Notes: generated by a model not told the origin, from the letters alone. Positions 47,497 through 60,757 are shown, numbered from the stretch's first letter. The stretch is 64,000 nt of DNA from Clarireedia homoeocarpa (GCA_001465935.1 LNKV01000003.1:1742363-1806362), one strand, 5' to 3'. Translations and numbers: made by a program.

Positions 47497-48279
47497 CTAT
47501 TCCTTTACCTTTTCCTCCTCTAGCATAACCTTCATTTGCTCCCTATACCACGCCGCTTCCTTATTCATTTCCGCCACACTAAAAAATAAACATGACATCA
47601 ATTAGCAAAAACCCCTTCCTTCCAGACCCGGTGCTTCACCATCCTTCTTCCGCCAGAACAAACATAGAAGAAAAACCCCCAACTCACCTCCTCGGCCTCC
47701 TTTCCTCCTCATCCACCTTCGGAAACCTCCCCCTCTGCACCGGCCTCCCTTCCACTTCCCTCTCCCTCTCCCTATCCCACAACCCACCCCCGACATTCCC
47801 CCCCTCCCCCTGCAACCTCTCATACACCCCATCCGGGCCCAGTTCCTTCACGCTCTCCCTCGTCCGCGGAATCACATGCACATGCACATGCGGGACCGTC
47901 TGGCCGCTCTCGGGCCCATCCTGCAGCGCCACATTAAACGAGCCGTGCTCGATCTTCCCCTCGGGGAAATACTGTCTCGCAAGCATGCGCTGCACATGCT
48001 GCACCGTCTGGAAGAGATCGCTTGTTTCGCCCGCCGAGAGAGACGTCAGCCGGGTGTGCGGGGCGAAGGGGATAACGAGCACGTGCCCCGGGAGGATGGG
48101 CTTGATGTTTACGAGGCAGAAGGTCGAGGGGGTGGTGTGGAAGACCTTTGTGTGAGGTTAGAATTGCGAGGGTTGGAGAAGAGCGGGGAGGTGGGAGGTG
48201 TGGGGGAAAGGTACTACAGCACTTGGTCTGTGACTTCGAATTTCCCAAAGTAGATGGGTTTTGGGGTTTCTGAGGTCAT
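47497..48279 (-). CDS. hnt2: HIT-family dinucleoside polyphosphate hydrolase (FHIT/Hnt2 type)
   Basis: Three exons (minus): 48279-48223, 48145-47688 and 47578-47497; introns 77 and 109 nt; 198 residues. The start MTSETPKPIYFGKFEVT and the first FHIT strand join to VFHTTPSTFCLVNIKP. The catalytic HIT motif is VPHVHVHVIPR (His105, 107, 109; His107 the likely nucleophile). The C-terminal part DREREREVEGRPVQRG is the variable tail typical of Fhit. Such enzymes cleave Ap3A/Ap4A to AMP and ADP/ATP. The first donor is GTGCTG, a weak site, but it is the only one that keeps phase. In-frame ATGs at 48351 and 48438 would add 24 or 53 residues. Confidence 0.9.
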
Positions 48280-48872
48280 GTTTCGGTATTGGAAAGGGTG
48301 GACAACTCGGGCTGTTTTGGGAATTTGTCTGTGTAGAGACCGAAGGATCATGTCATGAGAGCTTTGTAAATCAAGGGATAAATTATGTTCGGTGATTTTA
48401 GAAAGTTTTGTTATTCGGAGGAAAGATTGTATGCCCAAGTGGGATGTGATGATATATATTTGCCTCAGGCATCACAACAACGCTGGATATCGAGACACTG
48501 CGTGACTACTAAGGCTCGATGAATAGTGTTCGTTGCCAACTCCTTGGTTTTTTCACGGGAATGTCATATATGTTCAGTTTGATTCAGTTCAGTTCAGTGA
48601 TCTGATCCGATCTATTAATTCATAATGTATATAATCGTTTATGATAAATGCCTACGCTCCGGGCTAATCCAGATATGCTCTTTAAAAGACATCGTTACAA
48701 GTCCGACCCCCTAATCCTTATCCCTCGTGATATTTCCCTGCCTTGCTTTGCTCTTCTAACACCGCTCCCATGTCCATCCGTAACCGACCTATCTGTCCAT
48801 ACACACAGAGTCTGCTACACTCAATCACCCATTCACATCAAATCATACCTTAAGTATCACACCAGGAAATAA
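48280..48872. other. Intergenic between two minus-strand genes
   Basis: This stretch of 593 bp holds the 5' flank of the HIT gene (perhaps including its alternative leader codons at 48280-48438) and the 3' flank of CTF18. Nothing else identified. Confidence 0.5.
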
Positions 48873-51800
48873 TCACAAACCCCTCATCAACTCCGCAACC
48901 GTAATCGGCTTCCTCACCGCATTCGAAAACCCCTCATGAAAGGTAACCCAAACCTTCTTATTCCCTCCCTTCCCAATTCCTTTCTCCATCATCCCTTTTC
49001 CCCTCTCCTCCCCCGCATTCCCACTCACCCTTCCCAACACAACTCTCCCAAAGAAATCCCTCTTCACCTCATCCCTCTCCTCTCTAATCTCAACTTTCTT
49101 CCCCTTTCCCTTCTGCTCCGCATCGTAATCCTCGTCGCCACCAGCACGGTAACGCGCCTGCCTCGCGGCGCTCTCGCGCAGGAGGATGTGCTTTTGGTAC
49201 TCTTGATCGAGGACCTGGCGGACTGCGTAGCGGACTTGTGTTGCGGGGACGAGGGAGGGCGCGGTAAGGAAGGTGATGAGTGTATCGAGGGGCCTGGTTT
49301 TATGAGTTAGAATCGGTTCGTTTCATGGAGAGATGAATAGTCGGGATTGCATGTGATGTAGAGGTTTAAAACAAGACAAATGAGAGATGAAGGAATGGAG
49401 GAAAGTGAAATAAAGAAAGAGTGTAAACATACGGTTCCATCCTATAAACCCACTCACTAGCCCCCCACTTACCCGCCCCTCCTGTATCCTCCAGCCGACC
49501 CCGCTCAAACACAACCCCCACCTCAAACATAACTTCCACGGCCCTCTTCACCATTTTCTTCTCGCTCTCCTTCCTCACACTCGCGATGCCCTTCTGCTCA
49601 CCCGATCCACCCACCACAATAGGTTTGATATCCGGCGTCACCATCCGCACCACATACGGCAGTAGATCCATGGCGATATCCTCCACACTCCTGAAACTCC
49701 TAAGAAGTTTCGCATCGAGTGTTGCTTGTAGTCCTTGAATCATAGCACGATTTGCCTTTTCCGCTTCATGGGCGGAGAAATCGGCGCGGGGGCCGCTAAA
49801 GGGGAGTTCAACAGGCTCTTCTTCTGCGTTGGGGTCGTTCTTGTTGTTCCACTTTTTGCCTTCGTTGTTGTTATTATTGCGGAAGTAGTGACGAGCGGGA
49901 CTGGCGAAGAGGTGGTGCCAGGCTAGAATAGGTTGAGTGAGATAACCCGTTAATTCCCATTCTTGACCCGAGAAAACGCGAGACGAACATGCGTCGTGGA
50001 AATGCAGCCATTCGTACGCAGCGTCTGGTTTGGACAGGGTAGAATCGTCATTGAAAGGTTGGTTGGGATATTCACCGAAGATATCAGTCATGATTCTGTC
50101 GGTGTCGCCACTTGTTTCGATCATGGATCCTAGACGGTCCATTGCAGCTTTGCGTGCGAGTTCTGCTACGCCCAGTTGAGTCTTTGGTTGACTGTTGTGG
50201 GTATCCTTGGAGATTATGTTATTAAAGTTTGTAGGTCGTGGGAACCCTGCGCCTTCGAGGAAGACTCGATTCACGACCTCTTTCGCACCTCCTCTTCCTA
50301 CGGCTCTAGTTCCACCACCACCGTGTGATAGGTCGCTAGTCATGTTCTGTTCGACCCATTTGCGGGTGAGCCGTGGTGGACTGTTTTTGCTTTCCATTTT
50401 CAGTTTGCCAGCCGCCCATTCTCCTACTACCATGACACTGCGAAGGTCACCTTCCCCAGTTCCTTCGGCTCCCTTCTTCGTATCGAGGGGGCTGATTCCC
50501 CATGTGGCTTCACATAATCGTCGGACAGCATCACTATCGCAAGCGATGCCTTCTTTCTCAAAAACTGATTTCATGCGATTTACCACGGCGTCCAAAGGAG
50601 GTTTGCGGATGTGAATAACCTCTGCAAAGTTGGAATTGCGTAGTGGTCGTAAAGATGGATGGTAAACATCATTACAGATGAGGATCAGTGGCCTCATAAG
50701 TCGGAAATCATCACCCTTCTTCTTCTTTTTCGTAGACCCATTGTTTGTTGCCACAGCCCCGGAGTTCTTCTGATCTAACAGAACAAGATCGATCAGAGCT
50801 TTAATGAACCCACCTTCTCCTGAGCCACCAGCACCTCCAACGACACCATCTACTTCATCCACGACCACACAAAGAGGATGGGCATTTTTCTGTACATGGC
50901 CAGATTTGGAAGTGACCGTTGAACCAGTTTTAACGTTCTCCGTGCCGACACTTGTTCGAATTCGATTCTTCACAACGTCCCTACTTCGTTCATCGCTAGC
51001 ATTGATTTCCATAACTTCGTATCCAGCTTGTCTTGCGCAGACATGCGCCAAAGTAGTCTTACCCAGACCTGGCGGCCCCGTAAGCATCAGGATCTTTCGA
51101 TGGGGTTTCTCTTCGTCAATTTCTCCTGGTCGCTTTGAGGCGACTGCTTTCGGTTTTCCTGATTTAGGAAATACAATAGGATCCCATGCCTTGAGCCACC
51201 GCAATACTAGTCGGTGCGTCCGGTCGTCCCCAACCAGTTCCATGAAGTGTCTAGCTCGATACTTTTCTGTCCACATCAACGATCTCCGAGGCTTCTTTCC
51301 TATCGGACTCTCAATAGATGGTACGACTGCGTTCTCGGCTTGAGCCTTTCGTTTTTCTTCCGCCTTTTTCTCCTTTGATGCTTCTTCAACTAATCCATGT
51401 ATGTCAATCCCATAATAACTCTTCTTCGCTCGTCCAGCTTTGGCGACAGATCTCGCTGCTACAAGCTTCTCGAATGATAATGATTCCGCTTCTTTTCTAC
51501 GATTGATCGTAAAGGACTTTCCAGAACATGTCGTCAAATCCGCCATTTTTGGGGGCTTGTTAAGAAATGCTGGAAGTGTCGAAACGACATTGCTATCCTG
51601 ACTCAAGTCAATCGTCGGTTGAGGAACTGGCTTTGATAATTGTGCATCCTGCGATATTTCCACGCCAGAGTCTTCATCATCGTCGTCGTCGTCAATGAGG
51701 AAACCACCGACAGTTCTGGGTGCTCCAGTGGTGTTTCTAAATGATCCACTATCACATTCGTTTGCAGAATCTTTCTGGCAGTCTTCTTCAGGAACCAATT

Positions 51801-52406
51801 GTTGAGATTTGGGCTTCTCTGTCATTCTTCGTTTGGCCGCTGGTTGTTCGAAATCATCCTCCGCGTCCGAACCATCGTCCAAAAGAAAACCGCCTACTTT
51901 CTGGGGCCTTCTTAAATCTGACGGTTTTGTTGGTTGAGGTCTCTTCATGGCGGGTGGGGAAGAACTCTGAGGGTATTCGATTGGTGATGATATAAGAGGC
52001 ATCTTGAAATTTGGTGGGGATGAAGGAATAAGGAATAGTTGTTGTTTCGAGGTTCTGGATCGAATTGGACTTTCTACGCAGCGACAGGCATTAGATCTCA
52101 AATCCCAGTCGAGTGTGTCCATTTCCTACCGTGAATATGATCCCCTTCACTCCGAAAGGCCTCTGCTAGCTTCCAAGCTCTATGCTGTATGACCACTCCT
52201 TCGTTGTTCTTCTTGGCGCGAGTTTCCTCCTGGACTAAATATAATGCTTCAACTTCGTCGGACTTTGTACTTGTTGGCAGGGTGTGGTGATCCAATAGCT
52301 CTTCAAAATCTAGGAGTGCAGGGTCGGAATCTGGAGGTAAGTCTGGTAAATCTGGTAAATCATATAAATCATATAAATCCGAGGTTGGTATTGAATCCAG
52401 GTCCAT
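48873..52406 (-). CDS. ctf18: Chromosome transmission fidelity protein 18 (Ctf18, RFC-like clamp loader large subunit)
   Basis: Three exons (minus): 52406-52130, 52073-49433 and 49293-48873; introns 56 and 139 nt; 1112 residues. N-terminal ~350 residues are disordered and acidic, with two VGGFL...DD boxes (around residues 152 and 215). The AAA+ core follows: Walker A GPPGLGKTTLA (about 425-435), the clamp-loader element EINASDERS, Walker B CVVVDEVDG (about 494-502), then LMRPLILICNDVYHPSLRPL. The C-terminus (PATQVRYAVRQVLDQEYQ and KPITVAELMRGL) is the tail that binds Ctf8 and Dcc1. The complex loads or unloads PCNA, links polymerase epsilon, and supports sister-chromatid cohesion. The N-terminal exon opens with an odd DLYDLYDLPDLPDLP repeat. 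The gene diverges from the Zn2Cys6 factor. Confidence 0.94.
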
Positions 52407-53258
52407 TGAAATTTGTCACATTGAATTTACCATTTCCATGATGGTGGGTGCTGAGTATATCGAAATCGCGAGTTTACGCGTTCCATTTTCGCGTGTAGGC
52501 ATAAGTTACGCGACTCGAAAGTGGTAATTAAGCTGATTATGTAAGCTTGGGGACATTGAAATGCCGCTGCTGGTTTACGGCACTTCCTAGCTGGGAAAGA
52601 CGAACTACATGGCTGGGAGCCTTAGAAGAAAGGTTGAAAGGTCGAGTCTATGAGGGAGGCCGAGGCATGAGGCGTTCCTTTATTCTTCCGAAGCGTCATC
52701 GAGTGGAAAAGCGCATGGAGTAGGTGGTAAATCATCCAATTCCTATACAACCTGTTCCCTTACCAAATCGTGAGCATCTTTATGCTCTTTGGAGTAAACA
52801 TCATTTGTGGCTCTTGCACGACCATTCTCAGTCCCGTCACAATCGCATCCCATCTTCAAAGGTTTCAGATATATCACGTGCGGTATCCTATCGCGGAACG
52901 CTCTTCCCCGCTTTGCTACTTTGCCATCTCCTATTCCCTATTCCCTATTCCCTATTCCCTATTCCCTATTCCCTATTCCCTATTCCCCATTCCCCATTCC
53001 CCTTCAATCGCTACCCACGTATTCCCGAACAAGCCCATTATCGCATCGGGATTATTCCCATCAACCAAGTCCACGCGCATGAGATTCCTGCATCCGAGCA
53101 AAAAGGATATCGCGTAGCACTTGCCCCATAGACAAACGAACAGGGGCAACAAGGGCATCAGGGGAACGCAAAGAAGAGGGAGAAGAAGAGGCAGAGGAGA
53201 CGGGAAAAGAAGAATGGATCAACCTACTGGTCTAATATCTCGAGTGGTAGTGTACAAT
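52407..53258. promoter_or_regulatory. Divergent intergenic region with heptamer array
   Basis: This stretch of 852 bp lies between CTF18 and the Zn2Cys6 gene and must hold both promoters. It contains the TATTCCC array at 52932-52987. The upstream frame of the Zn2Cys6 gene is open back to 53121, so its first exon could start earlier. Confidence 0.5.
52932..52987. repeat. (TATTCCC)8 heptamer array
   Basis: Eight head-to-tail copies of TATTCCC, then two decayed CATTCCC(C) units. It lies about 270 bp upstream of the Zn2Cys6 start. Confidence 0.92.
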
Positions 53259-55444
53259 ATGGCGACATCACGGGCTTCGACAGCTTCGACGATTTCCCCC
53301 ACAGCCTCATCAACAAATATCACTAAATCGACGGTGACAAGTCCTGCTCAGAAAGAGGATGGCTCGGTGATGACTGAGCCACCAAAGAAGAAGCAGAAAC
53401 GTAATAAACCTACTTTGTCATGCGAAGAATGCGTGGAAAGAAAAACCAAGGTTCGTTTAGACTTTTATACAACTTAAATGTTTCGATCGCTTCGATTGCC
53501 GTTCAGCAAAGTTGCTCGCTTTCACAAGCTATATCTGCTATAGTGTTTGCATTAAAATCCTTTTGCACGTGAAGATGTAGTCCATTTGGCAAGGCGCATA
53601 TTGGCTTTATCGCAATTGGCCAATATCATTCTATTCTCCTATCATGGATTATACTTGGCGTTTCTTCTCGTGCTTCTCATACCAATACTTCTGCATCCTT
53701 TTGGTCGAGAGTCCTTCTACTTCATGACATATCTTTCGAATTCCTATCAATTTCAAGCATCCACTCAAGATGCTCTCACGCCATATCCGATATTGATCTA
53801 TGTATAGTGCGACAGAGGTCGGCCACATTGCCTCGCATGTACGCTCGCCTTATCTCGACCAAATGACATATATTAATGCAAGCACCAGGCATAAAACGGC
53901 AAACAGAATGCAAGTATGCTCACGTTGCAAACATCCTTGAGTTAGTATAATCCTTGTCTTGCTCAATCACCTGATATGAGGTTAAACTCTTCCACAGAGA
54001 GACAAATCGATCCGTCACAAATGCGCGACGCATGACCAAACCACCAAAGAAAAATGCCCCGATAACAGGAAATATTGTCGAGCTACCAAAGCAAGCTCCA
54101 AATCCTGATGAGAGAAGTGCTTCTAGAGGTTCGGTTTCGTCATCAACTGGCCTTCTCTCCAATGTACCCTATTCTCATCCGAGAGCCTCAAATGTGTTCG
54201 GAATAGGCTCTGAGCATCCATTTGCAAATTACTGGACTTGCCAAGGGGGACTTCCGGAAGTGATTTCTGTCTTGCCAGCTAAAGACCAAGCAGATATTCT
54301 GATGGAACGCTATTTCGAATGTGTTGATCCGGTTTATCCAATGCTTCACCGGCAAACCTTCTATGCGGACTACGGACAATTCTGGTCATTACAACCATCA
54401 GAAATGGCTCGACAAGATGGCGCTCTAGTTGCAATGATCTTTGCTATGATGGCCTTGGGTACCCAATTCGTCAACAATACCCCACCTAAAGAAAGACAAA
54501 AAACAGCCGAGTTCTACGGATCAGCCGCCCATCAATCATTACGGATGAGTTCATACCTCAACAAAGCTTCGATGCGTTCCATTCAAGCCATGGTTCTGAT
54601 AACTTACTTTCTCATTAACGACAATCACGCATCGGACGGTTGGGCATTTGCTGGCATCTTGATCCGCCAAGCCTATGCCATGGGACTTCATCGCGATCCC
54701 AACGTCGTCACACCCAACGCCTCCATATTCGACAAACAACAACGCCGCAAACTCTGGCAAGCCGTCCTCCTCCAAGACACTTTTCTCACCGTACTCCTCT
54801 CCCTCCCGCCCAGTGCAACCCATACCGACGTTAACGTCGAAGACCTGATCGACGACTCCTCATCCATCGCCAACTCCGACCCCAACGACACAGCCTACAT
54901 CCGCGGCTGCTGGTCCCTCGCCAACCTCGTCCAGGAAACAATCTGCTCCCCTCGCTCCCTCGACCTCCCCATCTGCGCTAACCCCCGCCAGAAATCCAAA
55001 CTCATCGCCGATTTCCGCGCCGTCTACCGCTCTTTCCCTGATATCTTCCGTTCCTGGGACCGCGAATCCATTACTCTTACCGCAAGGGTGAATCGACGAC
55101 TCGTTCGTCAAACGCTTTTTCTTACGAGTAACTATTTCCATAACGTGATGCTTCTACATTCGAGCTCGAGTCCAGAAGTACCCGCGAATGTGAGGGGTAC
55201 GCTGGAGGCGGCGCATAGTGCTATCCAGGCTTTCTTTTTGCTGTATGAGATTTTTGAGAGCGAGTCTATGGTTTGGTGGGTTTTCTGTCATAGGGCTTTT
55301 TTGGAGAGTTTGACGATTGGAAATGTGTTGCAGGAACAGGCGAAGGAGGAGGGTGGGGTGGAGTTGGTGCTGAAGGATCCGCTTTTTGTGAGGGCGAAGG
55401 CTGATATTGGTATGTTTTCTTAACTCTTTTTTATAACCCCATTT

Positions 55445-55491
<47 letters not shown>

Positions 55492-55669
55492 CATTTATAG
55501 CTTTCTGTGTCCTCCCGTTCTTTCTACGCTGTCTGGTGGGTGCCAATGTTATAACTAACATTTCGGTAATTTAGTAAGAATGATTGAAATCATGCAAAAG
55601 ATGGGCGAGGGGGAACATGGTTCTCCAGTCGCAAAGACAAGAGCTTCGGTGCTGAGTGATTATTTGTAG
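53259..55669 (+). CDS. Zn2Cys6 fungal-specific transcription factor
   Basis: Five exons: 53259-53450, 53808-53838, 53889-53940, 53998-55409 and 55575-55669; 593 residues. The start MATSRASTAS precedes a basic PKKKQKRNK stretch. The zinc cluster is split over three exons: LSCEECVERKTK | CDRGRPHCLAC | IKRQTECKY, giving C-x2-C-x6-C-x6-C-x2-C-x6-C exactly. After the linker (VANILEETNRS) comes a fungal_trans middle homology region (YFECVDPVYPMLHRQTFYAD, GWAFAGILIRQAYAMGLHRD). Such proteins bind CGG-containing DNA and regulate metabolic genes; no target can be inferred. Intron 1 is 357 nt, long for this window. The last intron (165 nt) contains a 45-nt T run. Upstream in-frame ATGs (53121, MDQPTG) are alternatives. 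Confidence 0.9.
55447..55491. repeat. 45-nt poly-T run inside an intron
   Basis: It lies in the last intron of the Zn2Cys6 gene, about 85 nt upstream of the acceptor; a separate branch-like CTAAC lies nearer the acceptor. Length may be inexact in an assembly. Confidence 0.9.
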
Positions 55670-56936
55670 ATGGATCATTGGGTGGAGGCAGATGGTAAAG
55701 CTTCTCTTAAATTCTCTTTTCTTTTGGACTCTTTTTGTATGATACATCACGGTGTCCCCTGATTTCAGATGCGCAGATAGGGAGGCTGGGTGAGTAGGAG
55801 ACTGGGGGGATAGAGATTGCGACTGGAATTGAGATTGAGAGACTCAGAATGGAAGACAAGGCAGTCGGAAATGCAGGAAAGGCGCGGGTACATAAGAGAG
55901 ATGATATATGATGACAGAATGACCAAGATTTAACATATAGAGTAGGATAGTAAATACACGAACATGAGGCACTAGCAATAGGCTTCAGAGAGAGGATGGT
56001 ATATTATAATGAACATTTATTTACAGCACATTAGCTACTTCTTTACTTATTTTCCCTCCCATGATTAATGGTAAGTAATCTTGCTGCTTGTGCAGAGCAA
56101 TGGAAAAAATGAGAGAGATTAATAGAATGTAATGTGACTGACCATAAACAACACAACACAAAACAAAACAATCATATAATTACACCGACCCCATACATAC
56201 ATACATACTGTTGTTCTACAGGAAGCTAGCTCCCCATATGCAATAAGTATACTGCTGCTGCTGAGATATGCATTGCAAATATCCATCCATCCATCCATCC
56301 ATCCATCCATCCATCCATCCATCCATCCACTTATCATCCATCCCCGCCCAGCATATGCGATCCGATCGATTCTCCAAAGCAAAACCCTAAGTTGCCTACG
56401 CATTCTATAGTAATATAGAATAGAATAGAACAGACAGAATGAGAGGAAATGAAAACGAAAACGAAGACGAAACCGCCACATCACCTGTCTATCCATCTAT
56501 CCACAACACAAAATATTCACAATACAACAAATCACAACTATATCACAACAAACCTCACCACACCAAAAGTAACATGCCAGCTTAGCCTAGCTTCAACAGC
56601 AAAGTTAAGTCTAATCAAGTCCAGTCAAATAAAGTCAAGCAAAGTAATGTAGTATTGAGAAATTCGTTCACCCATCATAACTTACTTTCCCTCTCACCTT
56701 CTCTATCCTTTCCCGTCTTATCCTCTCTCCCTCTCACGCACAACCTCACGTTTCCACGCTCATACCTGGCGCTCAAGAGGACGATTGATCCTCAGCCATC
56801 CATCCATACAGCACTCCTAATTAGATCTTTAAGCTCGTCAATCGCTCGCTTAATAGAGATATCTTGCTTGCGCAGTTCTTTCCACCCTTTCCAACACATA
56901 AAGATCCATACACATACCAATCCTCACTCAACTTCC
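55670..56936. other. Tail-to-tail intergenic region, 1.3 kb
   Basis: This is the gap between the convergent Zn2Cys6 and RING genes, with no gene supported. It holds the CATC array and a CT-rich stretch near 56690-56760. Confidence 0.5.
56281..56329. repeat. (CATC)n microsatellite
   Basis: Twelve uninterrupted tetranucleotide units. Direct observation. Confidence 0.95.
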
Positions 56937-58807
56937 TTACTCGCCCCTTCCTCTACCACCGCCACCAAACCGTCTAATCCAGCTACCCAAGCCACCATGG
57001 TTAGCATTCCCCTCTCCATCACTATTACTTCTCTCGCTCTGTCTATCCCTGTCTCTCTCCCTCTCCCTCTCCCTTTCACCCCTCGAACTAATTCCCCTCC
57101 TACTATCCCTCTGATCGCTCATCCAACTCATCGAACTCAACCCTGAATCGCGTCTTGGCGGTGTCTCCGACGGGAACCCACCCGGCATCGGAGGCTGCGC
57201 TTGGGAAGACGACGACGATAAGTCCATGTTCGAATTCCTACTATCCATATCCGCGACGCCGCCCTGGAACGACGCCGACCGAGCAGCCGGCGGCGTTCTC
57301 CCGAAACGGATCGCTTCAAGACGCGCTTCGTTTCTGGCCTGTCGTTCGGAGTCCGACCGCGTGGGACGCATTGAAGGACGGGGGTTGCTGAGTCGACGAT
57401 TGCGGGCTTCGTTGCGAGATACGCTGGCGCTGGTGCCCGTGCTATAGCTTGATCTGCGGCTATTGGAGGGGGCGGGACTGGCGGAAGTTTCTTCAGATGT
57501 GATGCCCTTGCGACAGATGGGACAGGTATTGTGTTCGCTGAGCCATGCGGAGGCGCAGGTTTCATGGAACCAATGATTGCAAGGCAGTACAACAACTTCA
57601 TCATTCAGATGTACATCGTCCATGCAGACGGAACATTCGCCTGTGCCTTCTGGACCGAGCATCTTTTCGTCAAGCTTCTTCTTTGGGAGAGCAGCGATAG
57701 CATCTGGTGGAGCGGGGCCAGGGGCGTTAGAGCTTTGATGTTGCTCCATTAGCTGGGACATGATGCGGTCGAGCGCTTCTTGAGAGTATACAGCGTCGCC
57801 ATGAATTGCGTTTGCAGGGTTGAAAATAGACGCGAGAATGCCTGGTAGACCAGCAGTGCCCATGCCAGCGCGACGAGCTTCTCCTCCTTCTCCTGCTAGA
57901 CCACCAGCGGGCGCTGCACCCATTTGTGAGAATAGATCTGTGATAAGCCTATTTATACTAGTGTTAGTGAGTTGATATGTGTTATAACTGGCAAAGATTC
58001 CGCAATGAGCAAGTTGGAAAGTGGTTGGGGAACATACGTAGCTAGATCGCTACCAGGTGAATCGCCCGGCTGACCACCATTATCCGGGTCTCTTCTAAAT
58101 CGGCCATTCTCTAATCGTCCTGTTAAAGTAACACGGCCGTGGGTAACAGCAGGACCTGGTCCACCGCCCAACCCACCAGTAAAGCGGAAGCCGTTGGAAC
58201 CACCTTGAAATAACGTATCAGGGCCAGATCGACCTGGAGGGCCTCCTCTCAGAGTTGGCCCCATAAGATTTCCTAACATACTATGAAAATCGCGCATAAT
58301 TTCATCCTCCCCTCCATCTCCACCTTGGCTCCGTCGCCGCCGAGTGCCAAATGGTCCACCAAGCGGTCCGTTGCTTCGGATAGTTTGCGAAATAAATATC
58401 GAGCCTCCTGGACCGTGCGTAATATGTTCTTCAATATCAGCCTCTTCGGGATCCGACTCATCTGCAGTAGTCCAGGGATTGTGATTCATGAGAGAATCCC
58501 GATCCGTTGGAGAGAAAGCAGGAGAGTCATTATGGTTATTAATACCAGGTCGTGGATCGCTAGCGGGGTCGACCTATTCGCAGCGTCAGCCGATGCTATG
58601 GAATTTGACAGACATCGCAGGCCGGTCTTCCCATCATAAACTTACAATTTCGATAATCTCCCCCTCGCAAGCCGGACATATTAAGCCATGTTCATCTTGA
58701 TACCATTCATTTTCGCACTGGTGACAAAACACGACCTCTCTTGACCCAGTTGCATCCAAATGTCCGCCAGCTCCAGGAGTCCCATTTCGATTTGGGGAAT
58801 CTGCCAT
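56937..58807 (-). CDS. RING-H2 E3 ubiquitin ligase (RNF115/RNF126-like)
   Basis: Three exons (minus): 58807-58646, 58573-58038 and 57948-56937; introns 72 and 89 nt; 569 residues. An N-terminal zinc ribbon (VVFCHQCENEWYQ ... CPACEGE; Cys28, 31, 44, 47) is characteristic of this RNF class and binds ubiquitin or cargo. A Gly-rich middle follows, with GPGGSIFISQTIRSNGPLGG and GNLMGPTLRGG. The RING-H2 domain lies at residues 338-379 (CSVCMDDVHLNDEVVVLPC, HWFHETC, CPICRKG). The C-terminal ~180 residues are Ser/Arg-rich with RERERERD repeats and disordered. The human relatives act in quality control of mislocalised proteins and receptor traffic; the fungal role is not known to me. Confidence 0.93.
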
Positions 58808-60037
58808 GGCGTCTCTGATCGTTTGGTATGCCCCAAGGGCAGTCAGACCAAGAGATAATGCCAGTCCCGTAGCTCGCAGTGCTCGGAAAGCCAGTATGGT
58901 GGATTTTCCTTATCGAAAGGTATTTTAAAAGTGGGGGAGCGTATTACTCCTCTGATTTAGCTGACCAGGGGGTCGTATTAGAAATCGCAGTCGGTGCGTG
59001 TATGATTGCTTTGCTGCGTGTGTACAGCACAAGGCGCAATCAGATTATGCCGGTTGGATTGTGGCGAAGCTGCTGGAGCTGTGTAATCAACCTAAGAAGG
59101 AGGTTGCTTTTAATCTATATCTGTTGTAGGAGTAGATGTCAAAGAGAGTCTGTAGTTGGGTATATGGTTCATCGATTCTGTTGATAAATTTGAGGTTAAG
59201 AAGTCGAGAGGGTTGGAGGGTGGAGGGTGGAGGTTGGAGGTTAAAGGATGAAGGTTAAAGGTTGAAGGTTGAGGTCAAGTTCAGGCAGGGCAAAGCCAGT
59301 CATCGGGGTTATGGGTTATGGTGCGGTCAGCGTAATCATTCCAGAAGTTCCAAGCTTCTAATTCTGGTAGCGCTTTGGGAGGTTGTGGAGGGGGAATTTG
59401 GTGACGCAAAATGATTGATTGCAGCCAGCTGCGGTGCGTATATTTCCGACTCCGAGGTGGCGAATCGCGACGCTCAGCTCAGCTCGGCGGGAAATACTTC
59501 GTACATACGTCGTTCAATTCCCACCAAATTGAATCAGAGTGAAGTCGGTGTTCGAGAAAGCAAAGAACAAATAATACAGAATCAAAAGCTGCTTATTATG
59601 TCGTACTTCGCGCTTGCTTATGCGAAGGAGAACGAGATGATAGAGTCCCCCGAAGTCGGCGTGTGTCTTCTATCAGATTCGTATTGCTTCCAGGTCTGAG
59701 GCTGGAGGGAGGCCTGACCCATTCCATGAAACTTAGCAATTACTCGTATACAACACCGCATCCGACTTGTAGCCGAAATTTGTCTCGGGACAAAGTGAAT
59801 TTTTGAAACCCCAATCTGTCACTTCTGTCATAATACTAAATTAGTCGAGTGAAGCTATTCTCATATGTATGCGCGAATGCAGCAGACTCGCTCCTAATGG
59901 TAATGGTATTATCAAATAACCCCCCCTCCCCCCCCCCAAATCATACATGGACCAAACTCAACCATTGCAATTTCACATCCGGCGCGACCAACCTAGTTTC
60001 TCCTTCCTCCTCCATCCTCCTTATGCTATTCCATCTG
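58808..60037. other. Intergenic, 1.2 kb
   Basis: 5' flank of the RING gene and 3' flank of FIS1. It carries a purine-rich GGAGGGTGGAGG/GGTTGAAGG repeat tract near 59208-59272. No gene supported. Confidence 0.5.

Positions 60038-60757
<720 letters not shown>

Noticed and set aside
50804..51343. 179-codon plus-strand frame opposite CTF18
   Set aside because: It is the antisense shadow of the conserved AAA+ coding region.
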